Source: Blastococcus sp. TF02-09
Lineage (GTDB): Bacteria > Actinomycetota > Actinomycetes > Mycobacteriales > Geodermatophilaceae
Assembly: GCF_003319105.1 (NCBI RefSeq)
Contig: NZ_QOHH01000005.1
Location: 124,001 to 188,000 of the forward strand
DNA: 64,000 bases
Reading direction: 5' to 3'
The notes beneath the pieces are model-generated. The model made no database searches, was not told the DNA's origin, and was given only the letters and a program-made list of their open reading frames with translations. This document shows positions 51,385 to 59,892 of the stretch, piece by piece. Made by a program: the position numbers and the translations under genes. Within the stretch, counting starts at the first letter, position 1, and the number at the start of each line of letters is the position of its first letter.

Positions 51385-52788
51385 ATGACCGGCAAGGACG
51401 ACGGCACGGACGGCGCGGGCGGGCCGATCCCGGGCATCCGGGACACCCAGCTCGTCGACGGCCCCGTGCGGCCGCCCGGTGAGGTCCCGCCGCTGCCTAC
51501 CCCGCGGTCGGTCACCGAGGGCGTCGTCCCGCTGCCCCCCGCGGAGTCCGTGCCGCTGTCGGTGATCTGCACGGTGGAGCGACACCTCGACGAGATCCTG
51601 GCCAGCGTTCCGCAGCCCGACCCGATCGAGCTCGCCGTCCTGGACGCCCAGGGCCTCCTGTGCGCCGAGGAGGTCATCAGCCAGCGCGCGCTGCCCGCCT
51701 TCGACCAGGCCGCGCTGGACGGGTACGCCGTCCGGTCCGAGGACGTCGCCGGCGCGCGCCCGAACGCACCCGTGTCGCTGGCCGTCGTCGGCGAGAGCGT
51801 CGCGGGCGCCGGCGTCCCGTCGTCCATCGGCCCGGGCCTGGCCGTCCGCGTCGCGGCCGGCGCGATGCTGCCGGCGGGCGCCGACGTCGTCGTCCCCGCT
51901 GTGTGGACAGACCAGGGCACGGTGCGCGTCGAGGTCCTGGCCGGCCCGCCGGCCGGCGGCTACGTGCGGCGCACCGGTGACGACGTCGCCCCCGGCGATC
52001 CCGCCGTCCAGGTGGGGACGCCGATCGGCCCGGCCCAGATCAGCCTGCTCGCCGCGGTCGGCCGGGAGCGCGTCGCGGTGCGGCCCCGGCCGCGCATCGC
52101 CGTGCTGTGCGCCGGCACCGAGCTGGTCGACGTCGGCACCGCACCGGCACCGGGCCAGGTCGTCGACGTCAACAGCTACGCGCTCGCCGCGGCGGCCCGG
52201 GACGCCGGCGCCGAGGCCTACCGCTCCGGCATCCTCCCGACCGACCGGCGCCGGCTGACCGAGGTGCTCGAGAGCCAGCTGCTGCGCAGCGACCTGGTGC
52301 TCATCGCGGGCACCTTCGCCCCCGGCGGCTTCGACATGGTCCAGGAGGTGCTGGCCGAGCTGGGGCAGATGCAGTTCCGGCAGGTGACGATGCACCCCGG
52401 CCCCGTCCAGGGCTTCGGCCGGCTGGGCCGCGACCAGGTCCCGGTCATCTGCATCCCGGGCGAGCCGGTCGCGGCGCTGGTGGCGTTCGAGGTGTTCGTC
52501 CGCCCGGCGATCCGGCTGATGCTGGGCAAGCGGCAGCTGTTCCGCCGCACCGTCCAGGCCGTCGCCGGACAGCCGCTGGTCTCGCCGCTGGGCTACCGCC
52601 AGTACCTGCACGGCACCGTCATGCGCCACCCGGACGGCGGGTACGTCGTCGAGCCGGTGGGCGACGGCACCGACGCGCTGCTGGCCCGCATGGCGCGCGC
52701 CAACTGCCTGATCGTCATCGACGAGGACGTCACCGAGGTGGCCGCCGGCGCGCTCGTCACCGTCATGCCCCTACTGCTCGGCGGCTGA
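51385..52788 (+). CDS. glp: Gephyrin-like molybdotransferase Glp (MoeA)
   Basis: A 467-aa MoeA/gephyrin E-domain protein. MoCF-binding loop: LPAFDQAALDGYAVRSEDV; the N-terminal 70 residues are a disordered Gly/Pro-rich lead. AGAMLPAGADVVVP, IAVLCAGTELVDVG, VVDVNSYALAAAARDAG and IAGTFAPGGFDMVQEVLAELG are family marks; the molybdotransferase Asp site (usually GG-S-G-D) here is GTFAPGGFD. In Corynebacterium, Glp works with SepF and GlpR in division. Here it sits between galU and rimJ-glpR as in Rv0993-0996. ATG 51385; GTG 51379 also possible. Confidence 0.92.
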   Translation: MTGKDDGTDGAGGPIPGIRDTQLVDGPVRPPGEVPPLPTPRSVTEGVVPLPPAESVPLSVICTVERHLDEILASVPQPDPIELAVLDAQGLLCAEEVISQRALPAFDQAALDGYAVRSEDVAGARPNAPVSLAVVGESVAGAGVPSSIGPGLAVRVAAGAMLPAGADVVVPAVWTDQGTVRVEVLAGPPAGGYVRRTGDDVAPGDPAVQVGTPIGPAQISLLAAVGRERVAVRPRPRIAVLCAGTELVDVGTAPAPGQVVDVNSYALAAAARDAGAEAYRSGILPTDRRRLTEVLESQLLRSDLVLIAGTFAPGGFDMVQEVLAELGQMQFRQVTMHPGPVQGFGRLGRDQVPVICIPGEPVAALVAFEVFVRPAIRLMLGKRQLFRRTVQAVAGQPLVSPLGYRQYLHGTVMRHPDGGYVVEPVGDGTDALLARMARANCLIVIDEDVTEVAAGALVTVMPLLLGG

Positions 52789-52840
52789 GCTGGAACCCGT
52801 CCCGCACCCCGGCTGGCCGGCGCGCCTGGGCTGGGGGCCG

Positions 52841-53407
52841 GTGGAGCTCTCCCCGCTGCGCCGGCGGGACGCGGCGGAGTGGAGCCGGCTGCGGAACGCC
52901 AACGAGGAGTGGCTGCGGCCGTGGGAGCCCACGTCCGGCCAGTCCTGGCCCGCCCGGCACAGCCCGGCCGCCTACCGGGCGATGCGCCGCGCCCTGGCAC
53001 GCCGGGCGCGGACGGGGGTTACGGTGCCGTTCGCGATCCGCGTCGAGGGCCGGCTCGCCGGGCAGGTGACCGTGGACAACGTGGTGCGCGGAGCGATGCG
53101 GTCGGGCTGGCTCGGCTACTGGATCGACCGCGGCGTCGCCGGCCGCGGCATGGGGTCCCTCGCCGTGGCGCTCGTCTGCGACCACGCGTTCGGCGCGATG
53201 GGGCTGCACCGGCTGCAGGCCGACATCCGGCCGGAGAACGAGCCCAGCCGGCGCCTGGTGGAGCGGCTGGGCTTCACCCGGGAGGGCGTGCTGCGCCGCT
53301 ACCTGGACATCGACGGGGAGTGGCGGGACCACCTGGCCTACGCCCTGCTGGCCGACGACCTGCCCCGCGGCGCCCTGGCCCGCTGGCGGGACGGCGCGGC
53401 GCCGTGA
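52841..53407 (+). CDS. RimJ-like N-acetyltransferase
   Basis: A 188-aa GNAT enzyme, like RimJ which acetylates the N-terminus of ribosomal protein S5. IRVEGRLAGQVTVDNVVRGAMRSGWLGYWIDRGVAGRGMGSLAVAL shows the acetyl-CoA loop; LHRLQADIRPENEPSRRLVERLGFTREGVLRRYLDIDGEWRDH is the typical second half. Conserved-looking residues lie upstream in frame (HPGWPARLGWGPV), so the true start is probably near 52790, where only CTG exists or GTC stands where a GTG is expected (52799). GTG 52841 is the conservative choice. Confidence 0.85.
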   Translation: MELSPLRRRDAAEWSRLRNANEEWLRPWEPTSGQSWPARHSPAAYRAMRRALARRARTGVTVPFAIRVEGRLAGQVTVDNVVRGAMRSGWLGYWIDRGVAGRGMGSLAVALVCDHAFGAMGLHRLQADIRPENEPSRRLVERLGFTREGVLRRYLDIDGEWRDHLAYALLADDLPRGALARWRDGAAP

Positions 53408-53571
53408 CCAGCGCGCTAGCACGGTGGCGCACCGGTCACCGTCTCTCCCGTGTCGACACGCCGCCCGCTCGTCACACCAGTCACACGACTGATCAGCGAC
53501 ACGCCGCGCGCCTCCCTCGAATGGGGTGGCCGTCTGCATAACCTCGCCCTCGCGAGTGACTCATGTGACGG

Positions 53572-54297
53572 GTGGTGTTCGAAGTGGGATCAGGCGTGCT
53601 CCTGGCAGCTCTGGTCGTCCTCTGGTTCGTCGTGCTGGTCCCCATGGTGGTGACCCGCGGCGACGCGCAGGACGACCGGACGGTGCGTGCCGACTCGGGT
53701 CGGACGCTGCAGCGCCGCCGTGCGACGGGCCCCGTCGCGCACGCGGAGACCGAGCGGGTGTCCATCGACCGCGAGGCGCTGTTCACCAGCGGTGAGCTGA
53801 AGGTCGACGTGCACGCGCTGCGCCGCCGCACCCTGGGTGGCCTGGTCGCGCTCGCCGTCGTCGCGCTGGTCGGCGCCCTGGCGTACAGCCCCTGGCTGTG
53901 GATCGCCCAGCTGGTCCTCGACCTCGCCGTCGTCGGGTACGTGCTCGTGCTGCGCAAGGTGGCCCGTCGCGAGCGGCTCGCCGCCCGCCGGGCAGCCCGG
54001 GCCGCGGCTCGCGAGGCGCTGCGCACCGCGTCCCTGCCCGAGCCGCGGCCCGCGCCCGCGCCGGCGCCGCGCCCGGCGCCCGAGGTGCGCGAGACCGTGG
54101 CCGCCGAGGCCCTGCCGAGCCTGCCGCTGCCCAGCGTGCCTCTGGCGCCGGTGGCCCAGTTCCGCGGCCGCGTCGTCGCCGCGCGCACCCCGGCCCCGGC
54201 CGGCTGGCAGCACAGCGCCGTCGTGGGCCTGGACGACGACGACATCGGGTTCGCCGACATCGACGAGTACCGCCCCCGCAAGGTCGCCAACCTGTAG
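53572..54297 (+). CDS. Membrane protein GlpR-like (Glp receptor)
   Basis: A 241-aa protein with an N-terminal helix (LLAALVVLWFVVLVPMVV), a cytoplasmic loop, a pair of helices at about 88-130 (LVALAVVALVGALAYSPWLWIAQLVLDLAVVGYVLVLRKVARR) and a Pro/Ala-rich tail ending DDDDIGFADIDEYRPRKVANL. Position after galU-glp-rimJ (as Rv0996 follows Rv0993-0995) suggests GlpR, the Glp membrane partner in division. The 164-base gap before it holds no gene. GTG start uncertain by one codon. Confidence 0.78.
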   Translation: MVFEVGSGVLLAALVVLWFVVLVPMVVTRGDAQDDRTVRADSGRTLQRRRATGPVAHAETERVSIDREALFTSGELKVDVHALRRRTLGGLVALAVVALVGALAYSPWLWIAQLVLDLAVVGYVLVLRKVARRERLAARRAARAAAREALRTASLPEPRPAPAPAPRPAPEVRETVAAEALPSLPLPSVPLAPVAQFRGRVVAARTPAPAGWQHSAVVGLDDDDIGFADIDEYRPRKVANL

Positions 54298-54357
54298 CGG
54301 TCCGCCGTCCCGGCTCGCCGGGTGCCGCCCGGTGGTGGCGTCCGGCGAGCGGCACGG

Positions 54358-54363
54358 TAAAGT
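54358..54363 (+). promoter_or_regulatory. Candidate -10 box of tRNA-Ala
   Basis: TAAAGT fits TANNNT, 11 bases before the tRNA; no clear -35 box was found at the proper distance. Confidence 0.4.
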
Positions 54364-54373
54364 CGTCGGCACT

Positions 54374-54447
54374 GGGGCTGTGGCGCAGTCCGGTAGCGCA
54401 CCTCGTTCGCATCGAGGGGGTCAGGGGTTCAACTCCCCTCAGCTCCA
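54374..54447 (+). tRNA. tRNA-Ala (anticodon CGC)
   Basis: A 74-base cloverleaf. Acceptor GGGGCTG pairs with CAGCTCC (one G-U); anticodon stem CCTCG/CGAGG holds loop TTCGCAT, anticodon CGC (reads GCG); the T-arm is AGGGG-TTCAACT-CCCCT. CCA is not encoded. It sits after glpR and is followed by a strong hairpin. Confidence 0.96.
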
Positions 54448-54460
54448 CCCCAGCAGGACA

Positions 54461-54494
54461 CGAACGCCGTCGGGCCTCCGCCCGGCGGCGTTCG
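54461..54494 (+). terminator. Strong hairpin terminator after tRNA-Ala
   Basis: 15 base pairs (54461-54475 with 54480-54494; arm CGAACGCCGTCGGGC, one G-T pair) and a 4-base loop CTCC. It starts 13 bases after the tRNA. No T run is present. Confidence 0.88.
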
Positions 54495-54648
54495 TACGTC
54501 CGAGCCCGGCGAACGCGCGGGCCCGGCGTCGCCTGGTCACCCAGAGTGACGACGCTCAGGAAGTCCGGCCGCCTCAGCCCCGATCGGGCAGGGGATGTCC
54601 CCTGCGCGATTGTGGTTCGCCGTTACAGACTGCTACCCATCCCGGGTG

Positions 54649-57471
54649 ATGAGGGCAGATGCGGCGCGGCAGCGCACGCGAACGGGTGGCGCGCTGGCGG
54701 CCGTGGTGCGGGTCGTCGTCGTGGCGGTCATGGTGGCGGCGGGCCTCGTCGTGGCGCAGGGGACCGCCCAGGCCGCGCCGTCCCTGCCGCCGGGGTTCGC
54801 CGTCCGCGACATGCCCAGCGGCCAGAGCGAGCTGCTCACCGACTTCGCCTTCGCCCCGGACGGCAGCTACTTCACGACGGGCAAGAACGGCCGGGTCGCC
54901 TGGGTGTCCGCGGACGGCGCGACCGTCCGCACGCTGGCCACCCTGCCCGTGGTCACCAATCAGGATCTCGGGCTCAGCGGCATCGCCGTCGCGCACGACT
55001 ACAACACCTCCAAGGTCATCTACCTGGCCCGCACGCTGATGGTGAACAACCAGTGGACGATGCGGCTGAGCGCGTTCACGGTCGTGAGCGCGACGACGCC
55101 GACGTCGCTGTCCGGGGAACGGGTGGTGTGGGACCTGCCGATCGGGTCCGATGTGCACACCATCACCGGCATCATCGCCGCCCCCGACGGCACCCTCTGG
55201 GTGACCATGGGCGACGCCGCCGACTTCCGGTTCGTCGACGCCGCGGCGCTGCGCTCGCTGGACGTCAACACCGGCTACGGGAAGCTGCTGCACGTCCTGC
55301 CCGACGGGCGCGGGGTGGCCGGCAATCCCTTCTACGACGCCGCCGCGCCGTCGTCGTGGCGGAGCCGGGTCTACGCCAGCGGCTTCCGCAGCCCCTTCCG
55401 GCTGAGCCTGGACCCCGCCACCGGCGCGCCGGTCGTGGGTGACGTCGGCTGGAACACCTGGGAGGAGATCAACCTGGTTCGGCCGGGCGCCAACTACGGC
55501 TGGCCCTGCTGGGAGGGCAACACCCAGACCCCGGGGTACCGCGACCTGCCCGGCTGCGCGGGCAAGACCAACACCGCGCCGCTCTACACCTACGTGCACG
55601 GCCCGATGGGCACCAGCGTGACCGGGGGCGTCGTCTACACGGGGGCGTCCTACCCCGAGCAGTACCGCGGTGCCTACTTCTTCGGCGACTACGCCTCCCA
55701 GCGGGTGTACACGCTGCGCTACGACGCCCAGGGCCGGCTGGTGCGCGCACCGGAGGCCAACGGGTTCGGCGTCGAGAACGGGCTCCCGGTCAAGTTCGGC
55801 ACGGCCGGCAACGGGGACATCGTCTACGCCGACATCGGCGGCAGCCGGCTCAAGCGGCTCGTCTACGCCGCCGGCAACCGCCCGCCGACGGCGGAGGCGG
55901 TCATCACCAGCGACCCGGTCTCGGACCGCACCTTCACCTTCGACGCGAGCCGGTCGACCGATCTCGACGGCGGCGTGCTCACCTACGCGTGGGACTTCGG
56001 CGACGGCACCACGGCGACCGGCGTCCGGGTGACGCACACCTACGGCGGCACCGGCACCCAGCCCCTGACCGCACGGCTGACGGTGACCGACTCCCAGGGC
56101 GCGAGGGGCACCTCGACGCTGACCGTCGTCCCGGGTAACCGCGTCCCGACGCTCACCCTGGTCGCGCCACCGGCCACCGAGCGGTACGTCGTGGGGGAGC
56201 GGGTGCAGCTCTCGGCCACGGCGGTGGACGACGGCGTCCCCCTCCCGGTGACGTGGAGCGTCGTCCTCGTGCACTGCAGCGGCGGCTACTGCCATGACCA
56301 CCCCGGGCCGTCGTTCACCGGTGACCGCTACGACGTGCCGTTCGAGGACCACGGCGACGACACCCGGCTGCAGATCACCGCGAGCGCCACCGACGAGTTC
56401 GGCGTCCGCGCCGAGCAGATCTTCGTGGCCCTGCCCCAGCTGCGCACGCTCACCATCGCGTCGACGCCGCCCAGCGCGGTCACGGTCAACGGCACGCCGC
56501 GGGCCACGGCCCAGGTCACGGCGGGCGCCCGCATCTCGGTCAGCGCACCGACGGTGGCCGGGGACGGGGTGGCGACCTTCACGCGCTGGAGCGACGGCCA
56601 GCCGCGGGAACGGCAGGTCGTCATGCCCGACTCCGACCTGACGCTGCGGGCCGAGTACACGACGCCGATCGACCTGCGGTACTCCTCCGACGCCGCCCTG
56701 CGGGCCCTGCTGGGCGCGCCGGTCGGGGCCGAGCGGGGCGACAGCTCCCTCCGCGCGCGCGACTACGCCGCCGGACGCATCTACTGGACCCCCGCCCACG
56801 GCGCCCGGGAGGTCCACGGCTCCATCCTGGCGGCGTTCGACGCCACCGGCGCCGAGCGCGTCTGGGGGGCGCCGCGCACCGACGAGCGGCGCACCCCCGA
56901 CGGGCGGGGCCGGTTCAACGCGTTCACCTTCGACGAGGCGCACTTCTACTGGACGCCCACCACCGGCGCCCACGTGGTGCACGGCGCGATCCTGCGGCAG
57001 TGGCGGACGACGGGCTTCGAACGGGGACCCCACGGCTATCCGCGCACCGACGAGCGGCCGACCCCGAACCAGCGCGGGCGGTACAACTCCTTCGAGAACG
57101 GTGGCATCTACTGGGCGCCGGGGCTCGGGGCGCGCAGCGTGCTGGGCGCCATCTACGCGAAGTGGGGGCAGTTCCGCTGGGAGGCGGGCCTCCTCGGCTT
57201 CCCGCGGACCAGCGAGCTGCCGACGCCGGACCTCGTCGGGCGGTACAACCACTTCGAGGGCGGCTCGGTGTACTGGAGCCCCCGGACCGGGGCGCACGAG
57301 GTGCATGGCCTCATCCGCGACCGCTGGGCCGCGCTCGGCTGGGAGCAGTCCTACCTGGGCTACCCGACCAGTGACGAGTTCGCCATCCCCGGTGGCCGGC
57401 GGACCGACTTCGAGCGCGGCTACATCACCTGGACGGCGTCGACCGGGCGGGTGGTCGACCGGCGTTACTGA
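54649..57471 (+). CDS. Exported PQQ-type sugar dehydrogenase, PKD domain and LGFP repeats
   Basis: A 940-aa secreted protein. A signal peptide (VVRVVVVAVMVAAGLVVAQGTAQAAP) leads to a six-blade glucose/sorbosone dehydrogenase-like propeller (about 45-400; VYASGFRSPFRLSLDPATGAPVVGDVGWNTWEEIN). A PKD domain follows (about 410-510; SRSTDLDGGVLTYAWDFGDGTTATG), then beta-rich domains (about 510-680), and five LGFP-like repeats at the end (for example HGAILRQWRTTGFERGPHGYP and GLLGFPRTSELPTPDLVGRYNHF). LGFP repeats bind actinobacterial cell walls. It probably oxidises sugars outside the cell. Its propeller Arg/Gln residues were not checked. Confidence 0.85.
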   Translation: MRADAARQRTRTGGALAAVVRVVVVAVMVAAGLVVAQGTAQAAPSLPPGFAVRDMPSGQSELLTDFAFAPDGSYFTTGKNGRVAWVSADGATVRTLATLPVVTNQDLGLSGIAVAHDYNTSKVIYLARTLMVNNQWTMRLSAFTVVSATTPTSLSGERVVWDLPIGSDVHTITGIIAAPDGTLWVTMGDAADFRFVDAAALRSLDVNTGYGKLLHVLPDGRGVAGNPFYDAAAPSSWRSRVYASGFRSPFRLSLDPATGAPVVGDVGWNTWEEINLVRPGANYGWPCWEGNTQTPGYRDLPGCAGKTNTAPLYTYVHGPMGTSVTGGVVYTGASYPEQYRGAYFFGDYASQRVYTLRYDAQGRLVRAPEANGFGVENGLPVKFGTAGNGDIVYADIGGSRLKRLVYAAGNRPPTAEAVITSDPVSDRTFTFDASRSTDLDGGVLTYAWDFGDGTTATGVRVTHTYGGTGTQPLTARLTVTDSQGARGTSTLTVVPGNRVPTLTLVAPPATERYVVGERVQLSATAVDDGVPLPVTWSVVLVHCSGGYCHDHPGPSFTGDRYDVPFEDHGDDTRLQITASATDEFGVRAEQIFVALPQLRTLTIASTPPSAVTVNGTPRATAQVTAGARISVSAPTVAGDGVATFTRWSDGQPRERQVVMPDSDLTLRAEYTTPIDLRYSSDAALRALLGAPVGAERGDSSLRARDYAAGRIYWTPAHGAREVHGSILAAFDATGAERVWGAPRTDERRTPDGRGRFNAFTFDEAHFYWTPTTGAHVVHGAILRQWRTTGFERGPHGYPRTDERPTPNQRGRYNSFENGGIYWAPGLGARSVLGAIYAKWGQFRWEAGLLGFPRTSELPTPDLVGRYNHFEGGSVYWSPRTGAHEVHGLIRDRWAALGWEQSYLGYPTSDEFAIPGGRRTDFERGYITWTASTGRVVDRRY

Positions 57472-57480
57472 GCGGGCAGC

Positions 57481-58275
57481 TCAGCGGGGGGTGCGGAAGT
57501 CCGGCGCCCGCTTCTCGACGAACGCCCGCACGCCCTCCCGCCCCTCCGGGTCGGCGGCGGACTCGGCGATGAGCTGCGCCTCGTCGTCCAGCTGCTCCTC
57601 GAGGGTGCGGATCGCCGCGGTGCGGACCAGGGCGCGGGTGCGCACCATGGCCCGCACCGGGCCGTCGGCGATCTCGGCGGCGACCGACTCGGCGGTCGCC
57701 CGCAGCTCGTCGTCCTCGACCAGGCGGGCGACGAGCCCGGACAGGTGCGCCTCGGCCGCGGTCAGCACCCCGTTGGTCAGCAGCAGGTCCAGCGCCCGTG
57801 GGGCGCCCAGGGCCCGGGTCAGCGCCCACGACGTCCCGCCGTCCGGGGAGAACCCGATGGCGCCGTAGGCCGGGCGGATCTTCGTCGTGCGCGCGCAGAT
57901 CACCAGGTCGCAGGCGCCCATGAGCCCGACCCCGGCCCCGGCCACGGCGCCCTGCACGCCGGCGACCACCGGCACCGGGCAGGCGAGGAGGGCGCGGATG
58001 ACCTCGTGCCAGTCGTGGGCGAGCCGGCCCACGAACGCGCCGGGGTCGGGCGCCCCGGCGAAGGAGTCGATGTCACCGCCGACGCAGAAGCGCGGCCCGT
58101 TGGCCAGCAGCAGGACGACCCGGGCCCGCTCCGGCCGGGCGCGGACGGCGGCGAGCAGGTCGGCGACCAGCGCGGGCGTCAGGGCGTTGCCCGTCTCCGG
58201 CCGGTCGAGGGTGATCCGCCAGACGTCGCCGTCGAGATCGGTGAGCACGTGCGGGCGGGGCTGGGCGTCGGTCAT
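57481..58275 (-). CDS. Enoyl-CoA hydratase/isomerase-family protein
   Basis: A 264-aa crotonase. VWRITLDRPETGNALTPALV is the N-terminal strand; the oxyanion hole is GPRFCVGGDIDSF and QGAVAGAGVGLMGACDLVICA; the acidic residue is in PAYGAIGFSPDGGTSW, where one of the two usual Glu residues is replaced by Asp. The exact reaction (hydratase or isomerase) is not set. GGAGGG lies 9 bases before ATG 58275. It is convergent with the LGFP gene and 50 bases from pmt. Confidence 0.9.
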   Translation of the reverse strand: MTDAQPRPHVLTDLDGDVWRITLDRPETGNALTPALVADLLAAVRARPERARVVLLLANGPRFCVGGDIDSFAGAPDPGAFVGRLAHDWHEVIRALLACPVPVVAGVQGAVAGAGVGLMGACDLVICARTTKIRPAYGAIGFSPDGGTSWALTRALGAPRALDLLLTNGVLTAAEAHLSGLVARLVEDDELRATAESVAAEIADGPVRAMVRTRALVRTAAIRTLEEQLDDEAQLIAESAADPEGREGVRAFVEKRAPDFRTPR

Positions 58276-58325
58276 CGTGGTCGTCCCTCCGGGTGCCGCT
58301 GGTGCGGTCACCGTAGGGCGCCCGG

Positions 58326-59849
58326 TCAGAACCAGGAGGGGAACCACATCCGCCGCAGCCACTCCGCGGTGCTGAGCGGTTCCCCGGTGAGCACCGGCCA
58401 GAAGAAGGCGAAGGTGAGGCCGACGACCGCGACGTAGAGGCAGACGGCGGCCAGGCCGACGGTGCGCCGGGGGCCCGGCCGGGGCGGGCCGAGCACGTCC
58501 TGCAGCAGCAACGTCACCGCCAGCACCAGGAAGGGCAGCGCCGGCGCCAGGTAGAAGATGAACATCGTCCGGTCGGTGTTCACCAGCCAGGTCAGCCAGC
58601 CGGCGGCCAGTGCCGTGAGGGCGACGCCGGCGGCCGGGTCGCGCCGGGCCAGGCGGCGCCAGACCAGCCACACCATCGCCGGCACGAACAGGAACCACAG
58701 GGTCGGCGTCCCGACCATGAGGATGTAGCGGACCACCGGCTCGCCGGCGTCGTCGGTGAGGTCCTGCGGGTTCCACAGCAGGATCGGCCGGCCGTTGACC
58801 AGCCACGACCACGGGCCCGACTCCCACGGGTGCGGCGTCGACAGCCCGTTGTGGAAGCGCAGCCACTCCGCGTGCTGGTGCCACAGCGAGCGCAGCGCGT
58901 CGGGGACGAACGGGAAGGCGGTGTCGGGGTTCTGCTGGGCCCAGGCCTTGCCCTGGGAGGTCTCGCCGAGGAACCAGCCGGTGAAGCTCGCGAGGTAGGT
59001 GAGCACCGGCACCGCGCCCAGCGCCCACACCGCCCCGGGCAAGCCGTACCGCGCGGCGCGGCGGGTGGGCCTTGGCGCACCGGCGTCCCGCCAGGCCGCG
59101 CGGTCCCACACCAGCGAGGCGACCGCAAAGAAGGCCAGGAACCAGATGCCACTCCACTTCACCGCGCACGCGCAGCCGAACAGGAACCCCGCCGCGATCC
59201 GCCAGCCGCGGGGGCCGAGCCGGAAGCCGTCGGCCGCGCGCTCCCCGGCGGCGTCGATGCGGGCGCGCACGCGGTCCCGGTCGACGACCAGGCAGGCGAC
59301 CGCCGAGAGGACGAGGGTCTGCAGGAAGACGTCGAGCAGGCCGATCCGCGCCAGGGTGAAGGAGAAGCCGTCCAGGGCGAGCAGCAGCCCGGCGAGCAGC
59401 CCGAGGAGCGTCGAGCCGGTCAGCCGCCGGGTCAGCCGGACGAGGACGACGACGGCGATCGTGCCGGCCACCGCGCTCGGGAACCGCCAGCCGAAGGAGT
59501 CGTCGCCGAAGATCGCCTGACCGCTCGCGATCAGCCACTTCCCGAGCGGCGGGTGGACGATGAAGGTGTAGCCGCGGTTGTACTCGTAGCCCCAGCGCAG
59601 CAGCTCCGCGGCCTCCGGCGGGTAATAGGCCTCGTCGAAGAGCAGGTCCTTCGGATAGCCGATCCCGACCAGGCGGCTGATCAGCGTCAGCACCCCGAGG
59701 GCCGCGGTGAGCAGCCAGGACAGCCTCGTGTCGCCGGGCAGCGGCGGTGTGCGGTCGCGGCGCGGGCGGGCGGGCAGCCGGCGGCGGACCGGCGCGGGCG
59801 TCCGCGGCGGCGGCTCCCGCTCCTCCCGCTCGGGTGCCAGCACCGCCAT
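58326..59849 (-). CDS. Protein O-mannosyltransferase (Pmt, GT39)
   Basis: A 507-aa membrane enzyme with about 11 helices, transferring mannose from polyprenyl-phosphate mannose to exported proteins. The first loop carries the catalytic acid pair: KDLLFDEAYYPPEAAELL and the loop VHPPLGKWLIASGQAIFG. Loop 1/4 regions (ASFTGWFLGETSQGKAWAQQNP, LRFHNGLSTPHPWESGPWSWL) are typical of the actinobacterial Rv1002c family. It is divergent from rsmI, an order shared with mycobacteria. A disordered, Arg/Pro-rich head precedes the first helix. Confidence 0.93.
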   Translation of the reverse strand: MAVLAPEREEREPPPRTPAPVRRRLPARPRRDRTPPLPGDTRLSWLLTAALGVLTLISRLVGIGYPKDLLFDEAYYPPEAAELLRWGYEYNRGYTFIVHPPLGKWLIASGQAIFGDDSFGWRFPSAVAGTIAVVVLVRLTRRLTGSTLLGLLAGLLLALDGFSFTLARIGLLDVFLQTLVLSAVACLVVDRDRVRARIDAAGERAADGFRLGPRGWRIAAGFLFGCACAVKWSGIWFLAFFAVASLVWDRAAWRDAGAPRPTRRAARYGLPGAVWALGAVPVLTYLASFTGWFLGETSQGKAWAQQNPDTAFPFVPDALRSLWHQHAEWLRFHNGLSTPHPWESGPWSWLVNGRPILLWNPQDLTDDAGEPVVRYILMVGTPTLWFLFVPAMVWLVWRRLARRDPAAGVALTALAAGWLTWLVNTDRTMFIFYLAPALPFLVLAVTLLLQDVLGPPRPGPRRTVGLAAVCLYVAVVGLTFAFFWPVLTGEPLSTAEWLRRMWFPSWF

Positions 59850-59892
59850 GCGGCCAGCGTAGGGGGAGGGGCGGCATGACAGGCTTCGCGAC

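Noticed and set aside
54461..54494. SOS (LexA) box, from CGAAC...GTTCG
   Set aside because: The arms are 15 bases apart from a 4-base loop and directly follow a tRNA, so it is a terminator hairpin.
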